Source: Pelecanus crispus
Taxonomy: Eukaryota > Chordata > Aves > Pelecaniformes > Pelecanidae
NCBI RefSeq assembly: GCF_030463565.1
Contig: NC_134649.1
Coordinates: 134,001 to 198,000, forward strand
Direction of reading: 5' to 3'
DNA: 64,000 nt
Shown: positions 1 through 12,000 of the stretch, in pieces
How positions within the stretch are numbered: position 1 is the stretch's first letter
Layout: every line of letters begins with the position of its first letter
Translations under genes and position numbers: made by a program
Notes under the pieces: generated by a model
Told to the model about the DNA's origin: nothing
Databases searched by the model: none
What the model saw: the letters and a program-made list of their open reading frames with translations, nothing else

Positions 1-1050
1 CTCCCCCCCCGCCCCCGCCCGCGGCGGACATCTTGGGCGAGGCACGGAGCCCGCCCGCGGGAGGCGACGGCCGGAGAGCTGGAGGACGCCCCGGCGCTGC
101 CCTTCCACTGCCTTCTCCCGGCGCTCTTCTCTACCGCCCGCGGAGGGACGTCGAGCTTGGACGAGCTCTCGCGCCCCACGGCGCCCACCACGGCGGGCGG
201 CACGGCGGGCCGCGCCCCGGGGAGCCGGCCGAGAGCCGGCGGGGCCCGCCGCGCCCGCGGGCCAGTCCCAGAGCCAAGGCCCCGCGGCCGCCCCCCGCGC
301 CTGCGGCGCTCCAGCCGCCACTCCCAGCACCGGCCCCTGGAAGGGACGGACAGCGTGGGCCGGGCCGGGCGCCCCCGGGCAGGGCGCTGCTTGGCGGCCG
401 CGCGGATCCCCGTGCGCCCCCGTACTCACAGCCATAGTGGGGCCGGGCCATGGCCATCCCGTCCACCTCCTCCGCCGCCATGGCGCTGCGCTGGGCCGGG
501 GCCGGCCGGGAGCTGGGCGCGGCTGTTCCTCTTCCTGCGGCACCGGGTTTGGCGGGGGAGGAGCCGCCGCTCCGCGCCCGCTCCCTCTCCCCGCCCCGGC
601 CGCGCCCTGGCCGCCTCCGCCACCTTCGCTGCTGCAGCGGGGCGGCAACTTGCCCTGCCCCGCCAGCGCGGCGGCCGGACCCGGCGCCCGGCCTAGCCCG
701 GCCCCGTCCCGCAACCCTCGGCCCCGACGGACCCCGGCCTGCCCGCGCTGCCGCACGCAGGTCCCTGCGTCCCTGCCCGGGTCCCCTCACGGGCCCGCCG
801 CCCTGCCCCCTGTAGACCCGAGCTTTCCTGTCAGCCCCGGGCGTAACACCCAGCTAAGCCGCGGCCTGAGCTCTCCAGCCCTGTTACATGGGACGCAGCC
901 CAGTCACGACCCTACATCTACCCTCTCAACTCTACAGCCTCCGTACGCGCACAGCCCCGCCATGCCGGCCCCCGCGCGTGGAGTGCAGCCGGAGCGGCTC
1001 AGCCTTGGCAGTGCGGCCCCCTTCCGCGCACCCTGCTAGGCCAAGCTTGC
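1..1050. promoter_or_regulatory. IQGAP1: CpG island covering the IQGAP1 promoter, exon 1 and start of intron 1
   Basis: The stretch is very GC-rich and dense in CG dinucleotides up to about position 1050, then drops quickly to AT-rich DNA. IQGAP1 exon 1 (430-481, minus strand) sits inside it, so 1-429 is the start of intron 1 and about 482-1050 is 5'UTR plus promoter. No TATA box stands out, as is usual for a broad CpG-island promoter. Several long open frames here are a by-product of GC content and are not genes. Confidence 0.8.
430..481 (-). CDS. IQGAP1: IQGAP1, first coding exon (partial gene, continues off the left edge)
   Basis: On the minus strand an ATG at 481-479 in a good context (gcc before, g after) opens MAAEEVDGMAMARPHYG plus one base, followed directly by a consensus donor GTGAGTAC (429-422). 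This matches the start of IQGAP1: the EVDG...ARPHYG core is characteristic, and the exon breaks after one base of the following serine codon, as in mammals. The protein is a large cytoplasmic scaffold with a calponin-homology domain, IQ motifs and a RasGAP-related domain. It binds actin, calmodulin, Cdc42/Rac1 and adhesion and MAPK proteins. All of those domains lie outside the window. Only 17 codons are visible, so the call rests on a short but distinctive peptide, the splice phase and the CpG-island context. Confidence 0.82.
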
Positions 1051-4000
1051 GTCGGCCCTCCTGCCAGGCTTCGCAGCTGCATCAGGCCTCCTCAGCAGCA
1101 AAACCTGGCCTTGCCAGACACAGTTGTGCCCTTCCATCTCAACAGCTCTGCTGAACGCACCACGGTAACTCACCTGAAACCTCAGCCACGGTTTGAAGCA
1201 GGGTGCCCCAAAACATCAGCATGCAACAAGAGCAACATTCAGCAGCACTGCCGCAGGAGACAATCAGGCCCTGAAAGTTCCTTTCCTTTCCCTTCAGTGC
1301 ATGTTAAGCTCATCTATTACTGTTGCGTTGCCTAGTTCTTGCTCAAGAGTCAGAGTACTGAAGATACCACCATGTGTCCATTTTAATTAGTCCCATTAAA
1401 TTCGCTGCCAGGGCATAAGCTTACTACTTAAGCACAAATTAAGTAATTCGGTAGACCAATAGCCTCTATTAGGAAAAGCTAAGGGTCAGTATGAAAGGGA
1501 GACTAAGTGAAAGCTGGTTTTGTTGATTTAAGGGTTACACGTCACAGTTCAACAGTTACAGAAAAAACTACCTAGCTGAATGCCAGGTGTAAATTACAAA
1601 ACAAAAGGGTTTGTAAGAAACAGTTATAGTTCTAATTATTAATATGTATTTGCATTACTTCATGTGTGGCCACTTTGCAGTTATACAATGAGAAGACATT
1701 TAAAATAATGTTTATATGTAGACTGTGGAGTGCAGAACTGGTTTTGTGCCCCCTACAAATCCTGTAATATTTTTTGCACAGTCCCACAATCCTCCCTCAA
1801 AAAAATCTCATAAACTTACTCTGTCCTATAAGAGCCATTCTGATAAGAAAAATAAAACATGATTGTCACACATCATCAAAGAATCTGGCTGAACCTTTTC
1901 AAGGCTGTATTTCAGTGGCTCCTGTAATAGCTCCCGATTTAAGATTTCTGGTCTTTGTTACTCTCTCTGCTAACTGTTGGTTGTTAGGGTTTGTGTACCT
2001 GTGTTTAATTTACTACCTCTCCTGTTTCTTGTCTTTTTTTTTTTTAAATGGTGAATAGGCACTAGTCAGATAGCTTTACAAATAGCATTACAGAGGTATC
2101 TGTTTTTCTCTAGTTTCAAAATTTGAGTGATCAATTCTGTAAAAAAAAATTCTTTAAGTATTTGGCCTTAATGCCTAATCACTAGGCTTCCTAGGGGAAA
2201 CAAGAACTCCAAAATTCAGTTCTTTATTTAAACTACTGTTATCTGTTCTTTTGCAGGTATTTATTGGCCACTTCCTTTATGAGAAAGATTATTTCTGTGA
2301 ATGGTGCTGAAAAAAATACACATTTAGAACACCTGAAGACTCTGAAGCTGTGATTCTATAGTCACTTAAAGATAAGCTAGCTGCAGGCTACCACTGAAAC
2401 ATAAGGAATCTCTAACCTCTTCAAATCCTCCTCCAGACCAGATAGTATACAGTTATCACACCTGCCTTTCCAAAGTATTACAGTCTTGCAGTCCGAAAAA
2501 GATTGGGAAATAATAGCACATTCAAACAACCGTCCACTGAATAATTGTTCACATGTATCCTCATTTCTGGCGAAACAAAGCCTGAAGATGGACTAGGATC
2601 TGCTCTAGCTCCCATTTAGCACTAAGAATTCCAAGCCATCACTTATTCTCTCTATAGCACACAGGAAACTCAGACAGCTGGAATAACATACGTCTATTGC
2701 CACTCTACATCTTAGCATCCTTCATTCTCATGATCCATCTCATCCTTATTAATCGTTTTTTTCCTTAATACTGGTTTTTTGTACTTCAGTCATATACTGC
2801 CAATCATGACCTTTCCCTTTAGACCCCATTTACCCTGGGTAAGTTTAACTCTTATCCTCTAACATCTGTAATAACGTTTAGATCCCTATTGATTTTCACC
2901 GTCTTCTCTAATTACCCGGCCTCAACTACATGTTTTGTGCCTACAGGGTCAGAATGCCCTGTAGGAATTCAGATGGAGCTGTCTCAATTGAGTGAGTACA
3001 TATATTTTACATACATATATTTTGGAAAATATATGTGTGTGTGTGTGTGTGTATACATATATATATAAAAGACTCCTACTCCTCATATACTTGATGATAC
3101 CCTTTTGTATATGGTTGCATGTTAGGCTATGGATTGCCAACAGCAAAAGTTGCCTTTTGGCTCCCAGCATCAGACCAAAATCACAGTGGTCAAATGAGAC
3201 AAGTTACTGACCTGGTCTTAAAAGAAACAAACACACAGACATACACAGACATCCCCTCCCACTCCCCCAGCACTAGTTCACAACTGCGCTCTCAGTGCTA
3301 GCCCAGATCACTCCCACAGCCCCAATCCGCCCATGTTTGTGGCAGGGAACTTTGCATGAAGCTCTGGAGAAACTGCAAGGGAAGCAGCTGCATACTTGGG
3401 GCAAAAGAATGCAGACCACCCCATCCCATGTCTCCACTGCACTCAGACAAGCCAGCGACAAAAAAGGGACGTCTGGCTTTCAAAATGGGTCTCCTCAATC
3501 CCCTCTGCTTCCAGACTCTGCTTTTGCATCCTGACCTCACTTCAAATGGCTCAGCAGCTGCCTGGGATACAGCCTTGCATGCACACTACCTGCAGGACTC
3601 CCCATGGAAGACTGAGAGCAAGCGACAGAAAAAGCGTGGAGCCCAAATCCTGCCCAGTTCTGCCGATAGTCATGACATGATGCTAGGGCACAGCAACAGG
3701 CTGCTGGAACAGCAGAGGAGTCCTTACTCTTCGGAGGCAAGCTAGCAATCTCCCCACTCTGAGCGCCCATGATAAAATCCTCTCCTTCCCCCTCATGACA
3801 GTGCAACATGGGCAAGCTCTGTACTGGCAAAAATGCTTCTTGAACTGGAAAACTGTGCACTTGTCCCCACGCACCAGGTACAGTTTCTCTTGGAGGACCT
3901 GTAAGGTCCAAGGAAGCCCCACAGCTACCTGGAAAAACAGAACAAAACAAAACAAAAATTGGGTAATTCAAGACTGATTTTGCCTGTGGTACATACTCCC

Positions 4001-5639
4001 TGTCTTTTTATCGGCTTGGTAATGCTGTTTTGTTTCCTCTCTATTTGTTCTCATGTAGGCTACCTAAAAAGACACTTGGGGAACCAGTAAAGTAATTTAA
4101 GTCCTGAGCAGACCACAAGATTTAGCTGGAAGCAAGCGAGTGGGCATGAGACAGATTTCCAGATTGTAAAGACAAGACAAAATGAGACATCTAGCCTCAC
4201 CAATTCTGCAACACTGGCCACATACCAAACACTCTGCATCAAACCCATAACTTTCACCATCAAAGGAGGACTCCAAGGATGAAAAAGCCACCATATCTCT
4301 ATTCAAATTGCTTTCATGGTTAATGATAGTCTTATCCCTAGTATGAGTCGCTTGCAACAATTCACTACCTTCCACAAAAATTAGCTCCCCCCACAACCCC
4401 CACCCCTGATAAAGAAGTTCCTTCTGCTCTAGTAAATTTTACACCCTGTTTACTCCTGCCCTGTTCTCAAGGAAGACGCCTGGGATTTTCATTTTTTGTG
4501 AAGAAATGCTCCTGTAAGCTTAGTTTCTGGCTGCAGAAGATGACTGTTTATGTTCAAGATTTCTCTAACAGATTAAATATGTAGTATGTATTTATGTTAA
4601 TAAAAGCATTACATTAATAGTACTGTACAAGGATACCACTAAATTACATATTTAGTCTTTACAACCTAAATATTTTCTTTGTCAATTACTGAGCCATCAC
4701 TACATATCTAACTACTTATAAGCTACCTATGGCATGCTTAGCTTTATAATCTACTGAAAATAGTATTTACGTTCAGCATTAATCAAAGCCCACCTGTTAG
4801 CACAGAACTTTTCATCAGCAGCACGGGATTGAACCAAAGCCTTTTACGAACAAGGAAGAATTGCCGCTAACTCCAGCACTGCAAGACTGAGGCCAACAGT
4901 GCTAAACCTCACATACAGCTTCCTAAAAGCAGGAATGGCACATAGCTTTCCTGGTCCAATTGTATACTGTGGTATTTATGTCAATGATGAACAACAAATG
5001 CCTAGCCAAATTTCTCAGTCTTTATTCAGACGATAGAAACTTTGTCAATATAAAGAGGATAGTTTTAGTATACTGATACATGGTAGAATGATACTGTTGG
5101 GGCTCCCAAGTTACACATAAAGATAGCTATAGAAAGCAAATGCATACATGCCAGAGAGACCGTACTGAAAGAAAAAATTCTTTAGTAAATGAGGCAATGT
5201 ACTAGGAACTTATTAATCCCTGTAAAAATGTAACAGAAAAAGTTCTTCTTCCTGCATTTCAGACCTCATTGGGACAAGCTGATCATGAACCAAACACACG
5301 TTTAAAATGCACAGACACATCTGTTATATGACACTTAACACTAATTTCTTCTAAATGAAGAAGACTAAAAATAGATGTGAAGAAACACACTGCCAAAAGC
5401 AGAAAAAAGAACATGAAAAGGATTGCTAAAAACCAGTTTATTAGAAAACTCCACAACTTTGAAAGTGGGCAGCTTTGATGAAAAGACTATCTGGGTTAAG
5501 AGACAAAGCGAAGAAAAGCGATGTATAACAAATGGAGAAAGGTGAAACTGGCATTGACAGAACACTGACAAATGAGAAACTGATAAAGAAACCTGGTAAG
5601 GGATACGAAAACCGAAAGTCAACCTAGAAGGGTGTGGAT
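1051..5639. other. Intergenic region between IQGAP1 and TUBGCP4
   Basis: About 4.6 kb of mostly AT-rich DNA without a gene I can support. A (TG)n/(AT)n microsatellite lies near 3029-3067. The part from about 3170 to 3960 is less AT-rich and has overlapping open frames on both strands (longest about 144 codons, minus strand). None resembles a known family or has a convincing exon structure. It could hold a long noncoding RNA or an enhancer, but the sequence alone does not show it. Confidence 0.55.
3029..3067. repeat. (TG)n/(AT)n microsatellite
   Basis: About 9.5 uninterrupted TG units (3034-3052) flanked by AT/TATA dinucleotides on both sides. It is a compound dinucleotide repeat, likely length-polymorphic. 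Confidence 0.9.
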
Positions 5640-6060
5640 TTGCTGCTGCCCTGGAAGGGGCCTTCTGGGCCAGCACTTGCCACCGCAGCCCGTTACTCAA
5701 CCGTGCTCCTGCAGCACGCAAACACCGACGCGCCCCAACGGCGGCGAGGGGCGAGGGGCGAAGGGCGAGGGGCCCCTCTCCGGGCCTCCCGCCGCGCCCG
5801 CCCTCGCGTGGCCGCTGCCTCTCGGGGCGCGCCGCGGCACCGCGCGCCGCCGCACAACCGCGGGCCCCGCCCTTCCCGGCGGCCTTCGCGCGCTCCCCGG
5901 CAGCCCGCGCGGCAGGATGATCCACGAGCTGCTGCTGGCGCTCAGCGGCTACCCGGGGGCGGCCTTCACCTGGAGCAAGCGCGGCGGCCTGCAGGTACGG
6001 CCCGGCCCGCCCGCCCGCCGCCGCCGCCGCCGCCGCCGCCCGTCCTCACCGCTCTTTCCC
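5640..6060. promoter_or_regulatory. TUBGCP4: CpG-island promoter of TUBGCP4
   Basis: An abrupt CG-dense block begins around 5640, contains the TUBGCP4 start codon at 5917, and ends in intron 1, where a CCG run (about 6012-6038) precedes the exon 2 acceptor. The transcription start is probably within about 5750-5900. No TATA box is evident. Confidence 0.7.
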
Positions 6061-9000
6061 CCCCTCAGGTGTCTCAGGAGCTGCCCTTCCTGCACCCCAG
6101 CGAGACCAGCGTCCTGAACCGGCTCTGCCGCCTCGGCACCGACTACATCCGCTTCGCCGAATTCGTGGAGCAGTACACGGGACACGTACAGCAGCAGGTG
6201 GGGCCGCCGTACCGCTGCGCTGCATTTCCCGGGCAGAGCGGCGCGTATTTGTGCTAGCACGAACAAATGCATTTCCCGGGCGCTGCTCCGGAAAGCGCTG
6301 TGCCATGCAAGTAAGGGAGGGTGCAGAACAGTGAGAGATGGACCAAATGTAAACTCTCATTCCTGGGGAAGCATACTGTAATAATTTCTGGTGACTGCAG
6401 GCTGGCCAGGGTTTGTGAACTGTACAGGATGCTCATCCCTGCGTTGTCGTGAGCCCTCCTCGTGGTTTGTGAACAGCTTTGAGATCCCAGAGGCATGCAC
6501 AAGTACAAAGCACCACTGAAGTTACCAGTGGTTCCCAGCACTTGCATATGTCCACAGCTAAATATAACTGCTCAATTAACTCTTGTGATAAACTTATGTT
6601 TTTTTTTTTTTTCTGGGCACTTTCTGGTGGGCCTTTAAGGTGCATTTCAACATGTTTGGACCACTGGCTGCTGGTGTAACACTGCACAGAAACTCCATTA
6701 CTCTTTAGACGTGCACTGGGGAGCTGATGCAGATTTTATTGTTTGGTTTCAGGACCATCATCCATCTCAGCAAAACCAGAGTGGATTACATGGCATTTAT
6801 TTGCGAGCCTTCTGCACAGGTCTTGATTCAGTGCTGCAGCCATATCGACAGGCACTACTTGACCTAGAACAAGAGGTAAAGGAGAGAGACTTGGAACAAG
6901 AGGCTGTCCTGCTGCTGACGGATTGTGGAGAGTTGTCATTTCTGCAATTAATATGCTAAGTAGTAGTAGCTAAAGAGGAGACAAGGTATCTTCCACATCA
7001 GGGATGTCTTCCAAATTATTCCTGTGAGGTGCCATTGTAAATGACTCTTCATTCTAATAAGTATTAAGTCCCCTCTACCTTTAGTTCAGTAAGTGCCCCG
7101 TCTGCCTCAGAGCCCAGTGCTGTCTCAGACTATTGTGACTTCTGTTTTCAGCCGTAAAGGTTTTGATTAATCTCCACTAGATTAGCAGCTGTCATATCTT
7201 GGGTACTGTCACAATCCAGTGGTTGTTACAGCCTAAAATGGGACACAGCCCAAAAATGGGGGGGGAGCTGTGGGAACTAAAGGTTTGGAATATACAGCCA
7301 AGTGTGCTTTTTTACTTATCCATACTTTATTTTAATTTTCATTAATTGCTTTCTTGTTCTTACAGTTTCTGGCCGACCCGCATCTTTCCATCTCACATGT
7401 TAATTATTCCTTGGACCAGGTATGTCATGTTAATAAACAGGTAGTGCTCTTTGGTTACTCTTATCGCTCCTTGAGTCTAATAAGAGAGTGGGTGGGATAA
7501 ATAAGGCTTAGCCTGTCATGTCATGCCATTTCTTTTTAACACCTCTACATTTGTAGTCCTTTAATCATGCTCAGAGGATCACTTGCACTTTGACACAAAG
7601 CTTAGGTCCTCCACCTTGACCTTTGCATATTCCTCACTGCCTGTGTTTAGCCTGAACTGCAGCTGGAATATAGTAACTTCACGCATCTTGGTCCAGTGGA
7701 GGGAGGACATTCTTCCTAGAGATTTTCATGTCAGGATTCTAATTTGTGGGGAAAGCCAGATGATAGTTTCATTAAATTATTGTAATCAGCTGCTGTCCAC
7801 ACTTACTCAAGTATAGTTTTTCTCTCTCCCTTGCGTAGCAACCTAATTCAATATTTTGCTCCTTGTTCTGCAGTTTCAGTTACTCTTCCCCTCTGTGATG
7901 GTCATGGTGGAACAGATCAAGACTCAGAAGGTACAGTAAATTGTAGCTAGTTTCTCTTAACAAGTTTCCTCTTTAGCTGATAAAGTTATTTCTGCCCTCA
8001 TCCCAAACCTTTAACACTAGGAAAGAATGCGGTTTTGGTAATGGGTGCCCTATTCCAAGTACTACTGTAAGTACTGAATAACTATTTTGCAAATCCATTT
8101 ACACTGGATTTGATTTTTTCATTATCAGTATGCTCTTTGATGACTTGCATTTTATAATCACAGTACATTTCATAGTACAAGATGCTGCTGGTTGGAATTT
8201 CTTCTTTTCTGAGTCTGTTTTCTCCCACCATCCCCTGGGAAAAAAAAAAAAAAAAGGCAGAAGCTACTGTTTTCAGAATCCAGAGATGCTTACTTTTTGT
8301 CAAGGGAAATTTTTGAGAGAAGGTTGGGTGTAGAGTCACACACAGAAGGCCTCTTTCTTCACTACATGGAGTATGTTACATCTTTCTTTCTGTAAGACTT
8401 GAGCAGCCTTTTAAGGCATTTGCTTGTTAGCTGAAAGCATAGTGTTTAAATGTCTAAAAAGGTTAATACAGATCCAGATAACAGACCTAGTCTTACCATG
8501 TTTTCTTTCTGCAGATTCATGGATGTCAGATACTGGAGACAGTCCACAAACATAGCTGTGGGGGGTTGCCTCCTGTTCGCAGTGCTCTTGAAAAGTATGT
8601 AGATACAGTAAAGCTATTACTTTATACTTCTGTAGTAACTGGAATCAGTGTCAAAGTGTTTATCTTACCTTTGAAAACAGTACATGCAAAACAGGCTTGC
8701 ATGATGTAAAAGTAGGAGTAGCATGCAGGGAAAACTGCCGCAGTCCCCATTATTTATCTAAAGCAGACTTAATGGCAGGAATTAAGGCTTTCTCCATACT
8801 TTGGACTTAGGGCTGAGGAGAGTTCAGACCCTATGTTTTTTCTTCTTCTGAGGTCTACACGAACTGTTCTGCATATGGTAGACCTGTTACTGTTTTTTGA
8901 TCCTTCAAAAGGATAAATGTGACTGGGTGAGTGTTACTAGGTTTGTGTATCCTTGGGGAGATAATTTGCGTTCATGCTGAAATGGTAATTGAGTAGGAAC

Positions 9001-12000
9001 AGCAGGACTGGGAAGCCACTGGAAAGTTATTTATACTTGTGGTATACTAGCAGATCTCTGTGGAGAAGCCACATATTCAGAGGATATGTTAGTTCAGTTT
9101 TGCAAGTGATCAGTCCACCTTTTTTCTGTTTTAAAAGGAAAAAAATTCCACATCAGCCATTTAGCACTTGCCACGTTGCCTGACCAACTAACTGGACTTT
9201 CCAGAGTGATGTACAATGAGGTTTTGATTACTGCGTGCAAAGGCCCCACTGTCTGTTTCTCTTGACCTCAGGATTCTGGCTGTGTGTCATGGCGTCATGT
9301 ATAAGCAGCTCTCTGCCTGGATGCTGCATGGATTGCTACTAGACCAACATGAAGAGTTCTTTATCAAACAGGGCCCCTCTTCTGGGAATGTCCCTAGCCA
9401 ACCCGAAGAAGATGACGACGACCTAGGAATTGGGGGACTTACAGGAAAACAGCTACGAGAACTGCAGGACCTGGTAAGACTGCAAGTCATAGCTTGGCAT
9501 CCATCGGTCTTTAGGGAACTAAAGAAGAAATATATTGTCTTCTGCTTCAGTGCGAGCTACGCTAGACTGGACGTGTATTGAGACCTGGCAGGATGGCAAA
9601 TCAACAGAATATTGTAATAGGCTGCAGCTAGGCATATAGAACAGAGACATACCGTTTGGCACAGCTGGATAATCTCGGGGCAGAAAGCCCTATGGATGGA
9701 ATCTGTAGACGCTGATGTCAAGTAATTGGAACTGCTATACTCACCCTGCTCTTGACTGGGTCTTTTCTGATTCCTTACGGTCAACTCTGTGATCTGCTCA
9801 ACACAGGCACTGGCAGTAGTATGAGCAATTGCAAGGGAAAGGGTGTGGGGAGCTTGGGTGTTGAGTTGATTTGCATCCTTTCTGTTGGCAGCTGGCTCAG
9901 GTACCTTTCTTGCACAACAGTTTGTTGTGCAAATGTTACCTAACAGAGTAATACTACTGACATTACTGGGGAAAAATATGCTATATGCAAGAGTCAAGAG
10001 GCTGCTCAGAACATGTCCAGGGTGCTAAGTTAAGCAAGGGAGCAGCAACCTGCCAGTATACTGGTGAAACATGGTAACTCCTCGTATAGATGGCATACCA
10101 TTAGAGCGCCCTTGTGCAAAGCAGCTTTCTCAATGGAATAATCTTCCACGCTTCGTGCATCTGAATAGCGTTTGCATCAGGGACCAGCGAGGAGCAAGTG
10201 CAACCCTGTAAATTCACACTCTAGTTTACTGTGAGAAAGCAATTCAGGGGCACCCGTGGTGTTAGTGTGCTGTATGCAATTTGGCTGTGAACATGCAGAA
10301 GATTTGCCCCTGAAACACCCTGCGTTGTATACTAATTAAGTGCCCTGTACAAACAGTCTCTGCTGAGGGCAGACTATACACAGACAAAAAGAAGGGAAAA
10401 CTTTAAAAGGCAATTAGTGAAAAATCTATTATTTCACTATATTGGATATAGGAAGAATGTGAAAATTGGTGAGTCTTCTAGATCCGTAGTGGAAAACGTA
10501 GGCATTAAGAAGATGACGCCAAGAGAGCCTAATTAACTCTCTTCTTCAGTATTACTGACTAACAATGTTGGCAATTCTTCAGTCAGAGAGTAAAATAAGA
10601 AATCCTGAGTGTTGGTGGGAGAGACTGGTAAAATACTTGTGTATTTCCTCATCTAAAAGTGTCAGAAGAATCTTAAGGAAAGAATTGCTAAGTTGTTAAC
10701 ATCAGTATACAAACTTGTACTGAACTCTCCTATTAAAATGAAGAATTCTGTAGATGGCAAATGTTCTCAAAAATTTGTTAGCATGGTGCTTTTTGGATTA
10801 TGGACTAATGAGCCTAATTCTCCAATAACAAGAAAACCAAATGAAATGATCAGTATGGCTTCTCTGAAGGAAAATCTTGTCTCTGTACTTGGAGTTCTTT
10901 ATTAATACATTCAGAAGAAAGTTAATAACTTACTGTATTGTTTTAAACACATATCACAGGAACTGAGAAAATTGCCTAATTTATGCTAGCAAGGCTTCAG
11001 ATCTTTAACCTATCTGCTCACTGGTGGAGGTGTTTACATTTGGCCCATATCACCAGTGTTCTAGCAGTGTTAAAACATACAGTAATGGGTGTAAGAGGGG
11101 ATTATTTTTTGTAATGCCAATTAACATTGTTATGGATGCAAAAAAAAAAAATGTAGTGCAGTTGAAACAAAAATTCTTTTTGCTGATGTAACATTATCCT
11201 TTGGGAGAGCCAGTTTGCTGCTATTCCACAAAGGTTTAGCTTCTCCTTTTCCCGCTTCTGCTCCCCTCTCTGATGAAAGCAAGATCTTCTCCAGGGAGAT
11301 CTGTTAGCGTACCAGAAGCATCAAGAAGTTTGCAGGCTTACTTTAATCAGGTTTGCCACCTTTCTGCTTACTTCCAATGTACTTGGATTCCTCCTCCCAC
11401 ACACATATGCACCTTTTCTGTCTGGTTTTCTCACACTTTTTTTTCTCGGTTTCTTTTCCCTGGGGTCTCTGACAGCGCTTGATTGAGGAGGAGAACATGT
11501 TAGCTCCATCTCTAAAACAGTTTTCTCTGCGGGTAGAAATGCTGCCTTCATACATTCCTGTGCGGGTTGCTGAGAAAATCCTCTTTGTGGGAGAATCTGT
11601 ACAGATGTTTGAGAATCAAAATGTTAACCTGACCAGAAAAGGTAAGGAACATCTTTCTTGTGGCCTTTGCTCAGTTATGAGTGACTGACAAGTATCTTCC
11701 AAAATGCTGTATTAACGAATTCCTGAACAGTCACTGACTAATGGCTGATATTCTTCAACCATATGGATGGTTGTGCCAGGACAGAGCAGTGGTCCCAGTG
11801 TTCTGCTTCTGATTGATGCCAAAGGAGCGGTATTAAGAACAGGATGAGTAAATAATAACACTTTCCAAACATAGTCTCCAAGTTTCCAGCAACAAGTCAC
11901 CGTGTGATTTGCTCTGGATAAATAAAGAGATTGCAAAGGTCGTGTTTTCTTTTCAGCTTGTAACCCTGTCCCTGAAGGGAGCAGACGGACACAAGGGCAC

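Noticed and set aside
33-1154. Several long open frames on both strands in the left CpG island
   Set aside because: GC-rich DNA has few stop codons. Only the 17-codon IQGAP1 exon has homology and a proper donor.
9282-9581. Single-exon plus-strand protein of 99 codons
   Set aside because: It is TUBGCP4 exon 7 read through its donor into the intron.
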